A stretch of DNA of 64,000 nucleotides, taken from positions 1,240,001 through 1,304,000 of the forward strand of contig NZ_JACYGY010000001.1 in NCBI RefSeq assembly GCF_015221875.1, in the 5' to 3' direction. A program made the position numbers and the translations under genes. Of the stretch, positions 18,051 through 27,528 are shown one piece after another. Within the stretch, counting starts at the first letter, position 1, and each line of letters begins with the position of its first letter. Under the pieces are notes generated by a model. It ran no database searches, had not been told where the DNA came from, and was given only the letters and a program-made list of their open reading frames with translations. This DNA is from Dyadobacter subterraneus. Its GTDB lineage: Bacteria; Bacteroidota; Bacteroidia; Cytophagales; Spirosomataceae.

Positions 18051-18647
18051 ATGAACACAGATTTATACATTTCTATAAGAGAAAATATTCAAAAGAAAGT
18101 TCATCTTACAACGGATGAAATGAATGAACTTCTAGATAATTATTTTATTAAACGCATAAAGAGAAAGCAACTAATAATTCAACCAGATTTTATCGCTAAA
18201 CATCGTAGTTATGTAATTTCGGGTGCGTTAAGAGCTTTTGTAATTGACAATAACGGGCAAAGTCACACGATTCAATTTGCAATTGAAGACTGGTGGATTT
18301 CAGACTACAACAGCTATGTTAATCAACAGCCAGCAACAATGTTTGTAGAGGCGCTTGAAGATAGTACGATCCTACAAATCGATTATGAAAGTGAGCAAAT
18401 GCTCATGGCTTCCAATCACAAATATGAAACTTTGTTTAGAAAGATGGCCGAGAGAACGGCTGCTTTTACTCAGCGAAGATTAATATCTTCTTTCACACAA
18501 AGTGCAGAACAACGTTACGAAGCCTTTTTAGAAAACTATCCGTTAGCTGTTCAGCGTTTACCTCAATATGTACTTGCGTCATATTTGGGCATGAGTACAG
18601 AGTTTCTATCAAAAATCCGCCATAATAAACTGAAAAATAAAAGTTGA
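18051..18647 (+). CDS. Crp/Fnr-family transcriptional regulator
   Basis: The 198-residue protein has an N-terminal cyclic-nucleotide-binding-like beta-roll (about 25-115, with YVISGALRAFVIDNNGQSHTI). A long dimerisation helix follows, then a C-terminal winged helix (YVLASYLGMSTEFLSKIRHNKL), where the recognition helix would bind DNA. The HTH is short, as in many Bacteroidota Crp-like proteins. No Fe-S cysteines are visible, so it is not a classical FNR oxygen sensor. The SDR gene follows 101 bp downstream on the same strand, a common regulator-target arrangement. TGTGA-N6-TCACA and TTGAT-N4-ATCAA boxes elsewhere in the window are the kind of sites this family binds, but linking them to this protein is speculative. 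Confidence 0.88.
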   Translation: MNTDLYISIRENIQKKVHLTTDEMNELLDNYFIKRIKRKQLIIQPDFIAKHRSYVISGALRAFVIDNNGQSHTIQFAIEDWWISDYNSYVNQQPATMFVEALEDSTILQIDYESEQMLMASNHKYETLFRKMAERTAAFTQRRLISSFTQSAEQRYEAFLENYPLAVQRLPQYVLASYLGMSTEFLSKIRHNKLKNKS

Positions 18648-18748
18648 ACTGGTTCAACTGTATTTCCTATTCTAGTTCATTTTTTATTTGCCTTTGTAGC
18701 TTCAATTTTACATAGTTAATTAAGTTACATTATTTATTACAAAAGATT

Positions 18749-19507
18749 ATGGAGTATTCTGGAAAATTGAAAGATAAGGTTGCGTTAATCACTGGTGCGT
18801 CTAAAGGTATCGGTGCAGCAATTGCCAAGGCTTACGCAAGTGAGGGTGCCGCTGTAGTGATCAATTATGCTAGCAGCATGGAAGCGGCAAATAAAGTTGT
18901 CCAACAAATAATTGAAACAGGCGGAAAAGCAATCGCGGTACGGGGTAATGTGGGAATCGAGGAGGATGTGAAACGAATTTTTGAAGAGGCTGTTACAGCG
19001 TTTGGCAAGCTTGACATTCTAGTTAACAACGCAGGGATATATAGTTTTGCAGGAATAAGTGAAATAACCAAAAAGTCGTTTCACCAAATGTTAGATATTA
19101 ATGTTTTAGGAAGTATTTTTACCATTCAGCAAGCTATTAAATTGTTTGAGGACAGAGGCGGTGTAATTATAAACATTGGATCAATAGTTGCGACACTTGA
19201 TATGCCTGAAACGTTGGTATATACTCAAACCAAATATGCCACAGACGCCTTGACGCGTATTATGGCAAAGGAACTGGGTCCGAAAAGGATTCGTGTTAAT
19301 TCAATTAATCCGGGTTTGGTAGAAACCGAAGGAAGTATTGCCTCAGGTGTGATCAATGGAGATGGAGAAAAATGGCATTTATCAGAAACGCCGCTTGGCC
19401 GTGTTGGAAAACCTGATGACATTTCGAAGGTTTCCGTTTTCTTAGCTTCCGATGATTCCTACTGGATAAATGGTGAGACAATTGCCGTAGCAGGGGGCCA
19501 GCGCTAA
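18749..19507 (+). CDS. SDR-family oxidoreductase
   Basis: This is a classical short-chain dehydrogenase/reductase of 252 residues. The Rossmann motif TGASKGIG is at 15-22, NNAG at 93-96, catalytic S145, and Y158-x3-K162 (YTQTK). The C-terminal PGLVETEG and GGQR are also typical. The short spacing and overall form match the FabG-like 3-oxoacyl/glucose-1-dehydrogenase branch. NADP preference is possible but not provable. The likely role is reduction of a small carbonyl compound, with expression controlled by the Crp/Fnr protein encoded upstream. Confidence 0.9.
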   Translation: MEYSGKLKDKVALITGASKGIGAAIAKAYASEGAAVVINYASSMEAANKVVQQIIETGGKAIAVRGNVGIEEDVKRIFEEAVTAFGKLDILVNNAGIYSFAGISEITKKSFHQMLDINVLGSIFTIQQAIKLFEDRGGVIINIGSIVATLDMPETLVYTQTKYATDALTRIMAKELGPKRIRVNSINPGLVETEGSIASGVINGDGEKWHLSETPLGRVGKPDDISKVSVFLASDDSYWINGETIAVAGGQR

Positions 19508-20226
19508 CTATAATCTTCTTATTCTTCATAATATAAGAGAGCAGGACTATATCTGCTCCTTATATGTTGACCTTGGTTAGCTTACATTAACTGAATATTT
19601 TTGTAAATACCTAAATCTGCTTCTGCAAAGAGTTGGTGATCATCAAGTATTATACCGGTTTTTTAACATTTGTAAGTAAACTGATCACCACGGACTTATT
19701 AAATTATATATTCGGACAGTTTACTAATTTAAACCTGTTTTGTTAAAATCACTACTTTTGTATTTGAGTTGGAAAACGCAATTTTTAAAATGTAGTTGTA
19801 CTTGGCAATAGGATTGTTCTACAAAATTAATAGGGTGACGTCCCAAATAAAATTCCCTCTTAAAATCAAGGCTTTATCTCAAACTGGCATTTGTGAACTC
19901 ATGCGATTTGAGGCTGTATTTTCGTAGTCGAAAGTAAATTCTACAAAGTTAAATAGGCTTAAGGACGAATTTTGCATTGGATCGATATTGCAATAACTAG
20001 TCCAATATTACGATGTTATAGAATCTTTATTTGCCGACAAAGGTAAAATATTATTTCAGAGGATAGCCCCGGTAAAAATTAATGCAGGGGATCGTAACGC
20101 TCATTTCTTATCTGCTGTGAAGGCATAATTCTTCTACGTCTTGCAGGGAAGTCCAGACGCGGTATTTTCGGCTGTTACAGGATTAAATGTATAAGGATTG
20201 TTTGCTGCAGTCATAATGTCAGGAAT
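19508..20226. other. 719-bp non-coding stretch
   Basis: A hairpin at 19533-19563 (ATAAG-GAGCAG type arms) may end the SDR transcript. TGGTGATCA at 19634-19642 and its exact complement at 19682-19690 form a wider inverted repeat of unknown meaning. Neither strand shows a protein-like frame or a recognisable transposon remnant. Confidence 0.5.
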
Positions 20227-20556
20227 TTAGCTTGCTTTGACTATATCAGATATTGCATTGAAATTAAATCCTCCGTTCCTGAAGTTTATCTGAAATTCCT
20301 TAATTATCTTTTGAATCTGCTTTTTATCAATACCCGAATAACTAAGCTCAAGCAACTTACTTTTGGGTGAGTTGAGTTTTTTTAGCTTCCAATATAGTGG
20401 ATGGCTTTTACCAATTAATGGTCGAAAAGAATTGTCACTGGGATCTTTAACCAAAATCTTCAATTCGATTATAGCATCAATTTTATTTTCGGCAACAAAT
20501 ATTTTTACACAGCGCCCAGTATTGAGTGTTATGACGGTTTCATACAACGTTTTCAT
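20227..20556 (-). CDS. Hypothetical protein (109 aa)
   Basis: This small protein is lysine- and isoleucine-rich, with no signal peptide or membrane segment and no domain I recognise. The N-terminal part reads like beta-strands (YETVITLNTGRCVKIFVAEN) and the C-terminal part like helices (IDKKQIQKIIKEFQINFRNG). It stands alone on the minus strand, 502 bp from the divergent response-regulator gene. A perfect TTGATGTACATCAA palindrome lies 81 bp upstream of its start and may control it. Confidence 0.55.
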   Translation of the reverse strand: MKTLYETVITLNTGRCVKIFVAENKIDAIIELKILVKDPSDNSFRPLIGKSHPLYWKLKKLNSPKSKLLELSYSGIDKKQIQKIIKEFQINFRNGGFNFNAISDIVKAS

Positions 20557-21058
20557 AATTTTTTTAGATTTGAGACTTAATTGTGAAATATAACATGGTG
20601 TGTTAACGTAGCGGAAGCATATGAATGCTGCCCATTTTGATGTACATCAATTATATCAAGTCTAAAATTAGTTATATGAATAAGGAAGGGCAATGTATAA
20701 ATAGTTGCAAATAATGTTAAAATTATAAACTTGAAAAGCAATTAGGAACACATTATCGTAAGTCAAATACTACAAAAAATCAGTTATTTTTTATGCAAGG
20801 TATTTTATGAAATTTGAGTTAGGCTACTCTAAAAGATTTATGTTGTTTTGCATTTAAGATATTAATTTAGATATCTTGAACAACAACAAATTGTATCTTT
20901 CTAAATGCCAGAAGGTCATTACATGTAATTAGTATTAGTGTATCTTAGGTCCTTCATATGTTTATCTCCTAAATCGTTAAATTGCGGATTTTTTCTTGGG
21001 GAAGATCACGAAAAAAGAACCTGGCAGATATTACTAATTTAGATTAAGAAATAAAAAT
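20557..21058. other. 502-bp divergent promoter region
   Basis: AT-rich DNA between two divergent genes, with no coding signal. The only striking element is the 14-bp palindrome at 20637-20650, listed separately. Confidence 0.5.
20637..20650. promoter_or_regulatory. FNR-type palindrome TTGATGTACATCAA
   Basis: A perfect 14-bp palindrome matches the FNR/DNR consensus TTGAT-N4-ATCAA at all ten defined positions. It lies in the divergent gap, 81 bp upstream of the 109-aa hypothetical gene and 409 bp upstream of the response regulator. Use by a Crp/Fnr protein is an inference. Confidence 0.5.
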
Positions 21059-22441
21059 ATGTATATGGCAGAATTGAAAATTTTAATTGTTGAAGATGAG
21101 TTTGTTGTGGCCAATGATCTCGACCAAATGCTCACAAAAAACGGATATTTTGTTACTGGAATTGCTACTTCCGTATTAGAAGCTAGGCATCTAATTTCCT
21201 TAAAGAAACCTGATTGGGTTTTACTAGATATTATTCTGCGCGAAGAATTAACGGGGGTTGATCTTGCTTTTGAGCTGCGAGAAATGGGAGTGCCATTTTT
21301 GTTTATTTCTGCAAATACTAATCAAAGTATTTTAGAGTTAGTGAAAAAAACAAATCCATATGGTTTCATGGTTAAGCCTTTCCGTGAGCGAGATCTGTTA
21401 ATTATGCTTGATATCGCCCGCTATAAGTTTAATTTGGAACAGGGCATAATTTCAGAATCTCCGGTGGAGTATTCAACTACTAATTTCCAAATAATAGATG
21501 GTATCGTTGGCCAAAGTAATGCGCTAAAAGCAGTTTTCAAAAAAATTAATTTGGTTGCTCCTTCTTCAACATCCGTTTTGATAATTGGAGAAAGTGGTAC
21601 GGGAAAAGAAGCACTCGCACAGGCAATTCATAGATTTTCACAAAGGGAAATTAAACCATTTATTACATTAAATTGTGCGGCACTTCCGGAGTCTCTGATT
21701 GAATCTGAATTATTTGGTCACGAACGAGGAGCGTTTACTGGGGCAACTAACAGGCGTATTGGTAAATTTGAGCAAGCCAATGGAGGTACGATATTTCTCG
21801 ACGAAGTTGGTGAGTTACCAATTGATTCCCAGGTAAAGCTGTTAAGGGTCTTACAAGAAAGGGAAATTGAGCGGGTCGGCGGGGAGGATTGCATCAAAGT
21901 AGACGTCCGGGTTGTTGCCGCTACCAACCGAAATTTAGAAAAGGAAGTCGCCGAGGGCCGATTTAGGCTGGATTTATATTACCGCCTCAATGTTTTCCCC
22001 ATTCATTTACCTCCGCTAAGGGAAAGATTGGAGGATATCGAAGACCTTGTTCATTACTTTATACATAAATTTACGAAGCAGTCTAAACATGGAAAAGTAT
22101 CAATTTCTGCATTTGCAATGGACCAGTTAAAGACATATTCATGGCCGGGCAACGTTCGACAGTTGGAGCATTTAATTGAGAGAAGTGTTCTTTTAGCATC
22201 AAACCATCAAATCGAATCAATTGAAATTCCAAGTGTTCGGTTGAATACTACATTAATTAACGAGTCATTAACCACTAAAACCCTAGAACAGGTTGAAAGG
22301 GAGCATATCATTAATGTACTTAGGGAATGTAGGGGAAGAGTATCTGGTAAGGGAGGAGCAGCTGAGACTTTGGACATGCCTGCTACCACTTTATATTTAA
22401 AAATGAAAAAGCTTGATATTAAACAGACCTATTATTACTAA
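21059..22441 (+). CDS. NtrC-type sigma-54 response regulator
   Basis: A 460-residue protein with the full NtrC layout. The receiver domain spans about 5-120, with acidic pocket E12/D13, phosphoacceptor D57 and K106. The AAA+ domain spans about 145-375: Walker A GESGTGKE at 177-184, the sigma-54-contacting GAFTGA at 224-229, Walker B IFLDEVGE near 250. A Fis-type HTH ends the protein. It should activate RpoN-dependent promoters after phosphorylation, most probably by the TPR histidine kinase encoded 385 bp downstream. Its C-terminal HTH closely resembles that of the giant GAF activator at 43.6 kb (SG-x-GGAA...TTL...KKL), so the two may recognise related sites. A second ATG lies two codons in. 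Confidence 0.95.
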   Translation: MYMAELKILIVEDEFVVANDLDQMLTKNGYFVTGIATSVLEARHLISLKKPDWVLLDIILREELTGVDLAFELREMGVPFLFISANTNQSILELVKKTNPYGFMVKPFRERDLLIMLDIARYKFNLEQGIISESPVEYSTTNFQIIDGIVGQSNALKAVFKKINLVAPSSTSVLIIGESGTGKEALAQAIHRFSQREIKPFITLNCAALPESLIESELFGHERGAFTGATNRRIGKFEQANGGTIFLDEVGELPIDSQVKLLRVLQEREIERVGGEDCIKVDVRVVAATNRNLEKEVAEGRFRLDLYYRLNVFPIHLPPLRERLEDIEDLVHYFIHKFTKQSKHGKVSISAFAMDQLKTYSWPGNVRQLEHLIERSVLLASNHQIESIEIPSVRLNTTLINESLTTKTLEQVEREHIINVLRECRGRVSGKGGAAETLDMPATTLYLKMKKLDIKQTYYY

Positions 22442-22825
22442 AATTTATCTATTTTTAGGTGGGAATCTGTGGAACTCAGTTTACGTAGTGATTTCAAATA
22501 TTTTAGATCCTATTTTGTTTTACAAAAAAGCAACTGATCGAAGTAGTCATACAGTTGCATCGTATATAAGTAATAGTTAGCTCGAATAAATAAGTTAGTT
22601 GCAATGATTGACTCACTCGGAATCATTTTTATCAGTACTCTAGTGTCATTTGGATAAGGTATATAATTTGGTTATTCCAGTAGAAAGCAAGAGTGTTATT
22701 ATTAGATAAAACTAGCTTGGCGTTCAATGTATATTTGTAGAAAGTAATATTGTAAAATCTAGATTATGAAGCATCCTAATAATTAGTCCATAATTGAATC
22801 AATTAATAGTAGGCACTTTTGTAAC
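22442..22825. other. Intergenic region between response regulator and kinase
   Basis: 384 bp of AT-rich DNA without a gene. A 7-bp inverted repeat (GCAACTG at 22530-22536, CAGTTGC at 22552-22558) is the only structure seen and is weak. Confidence 0.4.
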
Positions 22826-25348
22826 ATGAGAACTGTCTTTTTTACCTGCCTTTTCTTGCATTTCTTGATAACATCAAGGGCGGAACTGCCGAAGTCTAAA
22901 AGCTACGATCTTAAAAGTCAACGCCTCCTTATCCAAATCAGTGGTTTATTCAATTTTACAGCGGCCCAAGGAAGGATTGATCTTGACAGTGCAATGTTAC
23001 TTGCATGTGAAAACCACAATTTAAGTTTCTTGGAAAGCTTTGATGAAGATTTTGCAAAACAGAATACCTCACCTGCTTTTATTGCACTAAAATCAGGTGA
23101 CTTGATTTCCACGAAGTCTTATCTTGGAAAAATTGATATAAGAGACAGGATTAATCTTTCACTAGGTATTGGCGCTTATTACCTTTCTAGGGTTGGTAGC
23201 AAACAAAATGATCTTAAAAACGCCTTGAAGTTTTTTTATTACGCATATCGGCAAAGCAGACATTTAAAAGCACCAGATCTAAAATATAGGGCTTTAAGTA
23301 TGCTTGGTAGGTATTATGTGCAGAGTGGAAATCAGTTGAAAAGCAGTCTATGTTTTTTAAATGTTATAAATTCAGCACTAGTTTCAAAGAATAAGTTATC
23401 GATTGCTGATGCCTATGGTGCTTATGGAAGCTTTCTGCCGTATGGAAATCCAGACAAATTAGCCTATTTACAAAAATCCTTTAACGAATATTTAGCGGTA
23501 GGTTCCAAGGAAAAACAAATTGAAATTCTGTGCAAAATGGTAAGCATTGATTTTCTGCAAAACAACAGAGAACTCGCTTTGAGTAGACTCAATAGGATGC
23601 TACAATTGCAAAAGGAAATTAGATTTAAGCACTCATATTACACGGAAAGTGTTATTGCTTGGATAGAGAATACGCGAAGCAATTATAACAGAGCACTTTA
23701 TTATGCTTTATTAAGTTTGAAAAATTTGGAGGCCGTCGGTGATAGTTCTTTTGCAGGAACGGCGTATTTGAGATTGGCTGATATTTACCACCAGACAAAT
23801 CGGCTGGATGAGGCGACCGTGTCTTATAAAAAAGCAATGAAAAGCTTCGAAAATGGTTATATGCAACCCTCTTGGTACAAAACTTTTTCAAATTATGTTT
23901 ATACAATTACAGCATCTGAAAGGCCTCTGGAAGCGTTAGCGCTGATTAAAGAATCTATTAAACACATACCACCCATACTTCCTTCCGACAAAATGGAAAT
24001 AGCCATTAATCGTGCATTTGCATATTTGCATCTGCGAAGATCTGAACTTGTCCGGAAATATTCTAATGAAGCAGCTTATTGGGCCTCAAAAGTTCAGAGT
24101 GAGGAGCAACAACAAGACGTTCTTTATTCATATGCTTTAATAGCAAATTTTTTTGCTCGAATTAACGATTTTATAGAAGCAAAAAAATACCTAGAAAAAT
24201 CCAGTCTATTGCCAATCGAAAAGTACAATTATCTTGCAACTAAACTCATTTTTCATACTAAGTATAAAATTGACTCAGCTAATGGAAATCTTGCCGCATC
24301 TCTTGATAGTTTTAAACAATTCAAAATTGCGGAAGATTCGGCGATTAATGCTCAAAAAAATCGACAAATACTCGAGATTGAAATGAGATTTCAAACTGCA
24401 AAAAAAGAAAATGACATTAAACTTCTTCAAAATGAAAAATTGCTTCAGGAAAATAGATTAAAGCAGGAAGTGCAAGCTAAAAACATCACATTTGTTGGTA
24501 GCTCATTACTATTAATTATTGTTGGACTTCTATACAGCCGTTTCAGAATTAAACAAAAGACTAATGAAATGCTTATAAGTCAAAAGGAGGAAATTAGCGA
24601 AAAGAACAACTCTTTAGAAGAACTTTTATTAGAAAAAGATCATATTCTGGAGGAAAAGGAGAGTTTAATTGAAGAGAAGCAGGAATTAATCGTAGAAAAG
24701 GAATGGTTAATTAAAGAAATTCATCACCGGGTCAAAAATAATCTTCAGATTGTGATGAGTCTATTAAATTCGCAGTCCGCATTTATTGGGAATGATGTTG
24801 CCTTGAATGCAATAAAGGAAAGCCAATACAGAGTTCAAGCCATTTCCTTAATTCACCAAAAACTTTATCAGTCGGAGAATGTCGCTTTGATATTAATGAA
24901 AGACTATATTCCTGAATTGATAAATTACCTCAAAGAGAGCTTCAATATTCGTAAAACAATCCGCTTTAAGATGGACATAGGCTTAATTCATCTTGATGTA
25001 TCCCAGGCAGTACCTGTAGGCCTTATTTTAAATGAAGCCATAACGAATTCAATAAAATATGCGTTTTTGGAGACTGCATCTGGTATAATCAGTATAATAT
25101 TAGATCGTCCGGAACCGCATAAATATCGTTTAATAATTTCTGATACTGGTCCCGGGCTTGCGGAAGGATATGATTTATCTAACCTCACTTCGTTGGGTAT
25201 GAAACTTATAGCTGGATTAAGTCGTCAACTAGGTGGAACGCTATCAATAGAAAGTGTACATGGGCTATCGATAACTGTAATTTTTTCGGAAATAAATATT
25301 GCTATTTCCAAGTCTGCGTGGGACAGAATATCGAATATGTCAGCTTAA
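22826..25348 (+). CDS. TPR-containing sensor histidine kinase (HisKA_2 type)
   Basis: The 840-residue protein begins with a signal peptide (TCLFLHFLITSRA). About 500 residues of TPR-like helical repeats follow and would lie outside the cytoplasm. One membrane helix comes next (about 553-572, FVGSSLLLIIVGLLY). After it come a long glutamate/lysine coiled coil (about 580-630) and a HisKA_2 dimerisation domain with EIHHRVKNNLQ (phospho-His about 633). The HATPase_c domain has its N-box (NEAITNSIKYAF near 738), DTGPGLAEG and LGMKLI. It likely senses an envelope or periplasmic signal through the TPR part. It is the obvious partner of the sigma-54 response regulator upstream. Confidence 0.92.
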   Translation: MRTVFFTCLFLHFLITSRAELPKSKSYDLKSQRLLIQISGLFNFTAAQGRIDLDSAMLLACENHNLSFLESFDEDFAKQNTSPAFIALKSGDLISTKSYLGKIDIRDRINLSLGIGAYYLSRVGSKQNDLKNALKFFYYAYRQSRHLKAPDLKYRALSMLGRYYVQSGNQLKSSLCFLNVINSALVSKNKLSIADAYGAYGSFLPYGNPDKLAYLQKSFNEYLAVGSKEKQIEILCKMVSIDFLQNNRELALSRLNRMLQLQKEIRFKHSYYTESVIAWIENTRSNYNRALYYALLSLKNLEAVGDSSFAGTAYLRLADIYHQTNRLDEATVSYKKAMKSFENGYMQPSWYKTFSNYVYTITASERPLEALALIKESIKHIPPILPSDKMEIAINRAFAYLHLRRSELVRKYSNEAAYWASKVQSEEQQQDVLYSYALIANFFARINDFIEAKKYLEKSSLLPIEKYNYLATKLIFHTKYKIDSANGNLAASLDSFKQFKIAEDSAINAQKNRQILEIEMRFQTAKKENDIKLLQNEKLLQENRLKQEVQAKNITFVGSSLLLIIVGLLYSRFRIKQKTNEMLISQKEEISEKNNSLEELLLEKDHILEEKESLIEEKQELIVEKEWLIKEIHHRVKNNLQIVMSLLNSQSAFIGNDVALNAIKESQYRVQAISLIHQKLYQSENVALILMKDYIPELINYLKESFNIRKTIRFKMDIGLIHLDVSQAVPVGLILNEAITNSIKYAFLETASGIISIILDRPEPHKYRLIISDTGPGLAEGYDLSNLTSLGMKLIAGLSRQLGGTLSIESVHGLSITVIFSEINIAISKSAWDRISNMSA

Positions 25349-25391
25349 ATTAACTTCGATTTTTATAAATTCTACATAATCTCTTGAAAAA

Positions 25392-26672
25392 TCAGGATCG
25401 AAAAATAGTCCTCAGAGACTGGTCACGGGAGACATAAGCTTCAAACCAATTCCAAAGGGTTCTTAACTTAATTCTGTAATTCACCAATGAAATCAAGTGA
25501 ATCAATAGCCAGACCAAAAGTGCAATGAAACCATGAAGAAATAAACTCTTTTTAAATAGATCTACAACGGCAGTGCTCTTTCCAATGATAGCCATATCAC
25601 CTTTGTCATTGTATCTAAAGGCTTTTGATTCTTCTCCTTTTGACATTGCGTTAAAATTTTTGGCGAGATTTAATCCTTGTTGAATGGCTACTTGTGCCAA
25701 TTGTGGATGTCCGTCCGGATAGTTCCTGTCTAAGGTTTGGATGCTTGAATCTCCTATTGCATATGTATAATCAATTCCGATCACTTTGTTAAATTGGTCG
25801 GTTATCATTCTTTTACCTTTTCCAAGACTTGTTTCGGGAATACCTTCAAACGTATTAGCGGTGATACCGGCTGCCCAAATCAATGTTTTGGAAGCTATTA
25901 CCTCACCAGTCGACAACCTAATGATATCGTTTTCAAAATCTAAAACCCGAGTACTTAATTTAATTTTCACACCTAGCTGCGATAAAGCCAAATAGGCCCT
26001 TTGTTGACTTTTTTGACTCATCTGCGCCAACAGATTTTTTCCACCATCAATGACATAAATATTACCTGGATTTTCTTTAAGTTCGGGATAATCTTTTGTT
26101 AGCATAAATTTTTTGAGTTCCGCCAACATACCGGAAATCTCAACTCCAGTAGGTCCACCACCAGCAACAACTACATTAAGTAATTTCTTCCTTTCCATGG
26201 CATCCTGCGTGACCGTTGCCATTTCAAGTGTTTTCAACAACTCATTACGCATTCTAAGTGCATCATCAATCGTTTTCATCGGAAGCGCATTTTTTTCAAT
26301 ACTATTATTTCCAAAATAATTGATTTTCGCACCAGTTGCAAAAACCAGGAAGTCGTACTGGATTGGGTCGTCATTTATAAATACTGTACGTTTTTCAGTA
26401 TCTATTTTCGAAACTTCCCCCATCCGAAATCGAATTCTTTTTCCCCTTAACAGCTTTCGGAATGGGTAGCTTATGCTAGCCGGATCAAGAAAGCTGGTGG
26501 CGACTTGGTATAGCAATGGTGGGAAATAGTTGTAATTATTCTTATCAATTAGCGTGATCTGATAATGTGGGTTTTTCAGAATTTGCTGTGCGAAGTTAAT
26601 CCCGGCAAAACCGCCGCCAATCACTATAACATGTTTCTCATCGTAAATTGAATTTTCCATATTTTCGTCCAT
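25392..26672 (-). CDS. Type II NADH dehydrogenase (NDH-2)
   Basis: This 426-residue FAD enzyme has two dinucleotide folds: VIGGGFAG near 17-24 (FAD) and VVVAGGGPTGVEISG near 165-180 (NADH). The quinone-site region AQVAIQQG is near 330, and IGKSTAVVDL follows it. The C-terminus holds a hydrophobic helix (GFIALLVWLLIHLISLV) that anchors it to the membrane. NDH-2 oxidises NADH and reduces menaquinone without pumping protons. Family length and order of motifs are normal. The gene is monocistronic and convergent with the kinase gene (43 bp between stops). Confidence 0.9.
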   Translation of the reverse strand: MDENMENSIYDEKHVIVIGGGFAGINFAQQILKNPHYQITLIDKNNYNYFPPLLYQVATSFLDPASISYPFRKLLRGKRIRFRMGEVSKIDTEKRTVFINDDPIQYDFLVFATGAKINYFGNNSIEKNALPMKTIDDALRMRNELLKTLEMATVTQDAMERKKLLNVVVAGGGPTGVEISGMLAELKKFMLTKDYPELKENPGNIYVIDGGKNLLAQMSQKSQQRAYLALSQLGVKIKLSTRVLDFENDIIRLSTGEVIASKTLIWAAGITANTFEGIPETSLGKGKRMITDQFNKVIGIDYTYAIGDSSIQTLDRNYPDGHPQLAQVAIQQGLNLAKNFNAMSKGEESKAFRYNDKGDMAIIGKSTAVVDLFKKSLFLHGFIALLVWLLIHLISLVNYRIKLRTLWNWFEAYVSRDQSLRTIFRS

Positions 26673-26841
26673 CTTGATTCTGTTTATGAGTGTTTATTTT
26701 TGGCTAACGTAGGACGATTCGTTTTAATCGATACTAGGCAAATTTGAGTAGCTGTCGATCCAAAGTTGCACATATGAAATCATTTCTAAAATGGCTTGTT
26801 CATAAATATTCCAGTCGAAATTAGTGTACTTAACATGGTTT

Positions 26842-27441
26842 CTACGAATTTTTCTCTTGTTTATTAACTTCGTCGATCCGTATATGTTGTTGTAATAAGG
26901 TTTTGTGGAAGCGTCTCGCAAGCCTATGTACTACTCGATTTAGCCTCACTGTTCTTTTGCCAAAAAGTGCTCCGCTTCTCACTGTAAGTTTTTTGCTGTT
27001 TTCTTTATTTGACTTTTGGGGCTGATAATAGGTGACTTTTGCTTTAATCTTGTTGTACGGAAGATAAGCTGCGCTGAAAGCCGAATGTCCTGTTGCAAGT
27101 AATGTCGCTGGTGCTGCAATATTTCCGACGAGGAATGTTATATACCCCCAAAATCTTTCTTTATTTCCAACTATTTTTCCGTTTGTGAAGTTCAGGTTTA
27201 GATAACTCTTATCAAAATCCGTTTTTTCATGGACATGATAGGAATGGTTTTCCTGATTAAACTTTGCCATTTCGTTGGTCAAAACAGAATCAATTTGCTG
27301 GCGAAAGTAGGGATTTACCTTTTTGGCGTATACCCAGTTAACAGCCATGTCCTCTGTTCTGTCAATTTTTTTTTGAGGGTAAAATACGTTGGAGCACGAC
27401 CAAAAAAAGATCATGCTAAGTACTGTGATTATCTTATTCAT
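26842..27441 (-). CDS. Hypothetical lipoprotein (199 aa)
   Basis: The N-terminus MNKIITVLSMIFFWSC is a signal peptide with a lipobox cysteine at residue 16. The protein contains one later hydrophobic segment (WGYITFLVGNIAAPATLLATG) and a very basic C-terminal tail (RLARRFHKTLLQQHIRI). I recognise no family. It lies downstream of the tricorn-like protease gene on the same strand, with an 87-bp gap that carries a hairpin. A shorter frame overlapping its 3' end in another phase is judged spurious. Confidence 0.6.
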   Translation of the reverse strand: MNKIITVLSMIFFWSCSNVFYPQKKIDRTEDMAVNWVYAKKVNPYFRQQIDSVLTNEMAKFNQENHSYHVHEKTDFDKSYLNLNFTNGKIVGNKERFWGYITFLVGNIAAPATLLATGHSAFSAAYLPYNKIKAKVTYYQPQKSNKENSKKLTVRSGALFGKRTVRLNRVVHRLARRFHKTLLQQHIRIDEVNKQEKNS

Positions 27442-27496
27442 TTATGTAGTATGAATTAATTCATGATGGAAGGACCTTACTAAGACTTGCCAGGTA

Positions 27497-27516
27497 AGTC
27501 ATGTTTCAACATGACT
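27497..27516 (-). terminator. Hairpin behind the tricorn-like protease gene
   Basis: AGTCATGT and ACATGACT form a perfect 8-bp stem with a 4-nt loop, 13 nt after the stop. No T-tract follows on the minus strand, so it is at best a weak terminator or an mRNA-end stabiliser. Confidence 0.35.
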
Positions 27517-27528
27517 ATACTCCCATGA

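Noticed and set aside
26724..26921. 65-codon minus frame overlapping the 199-aa lipoprotein
   Set aside because: It shares DNA with the better-supported lipoprotein in another phase and has no signal or domain.
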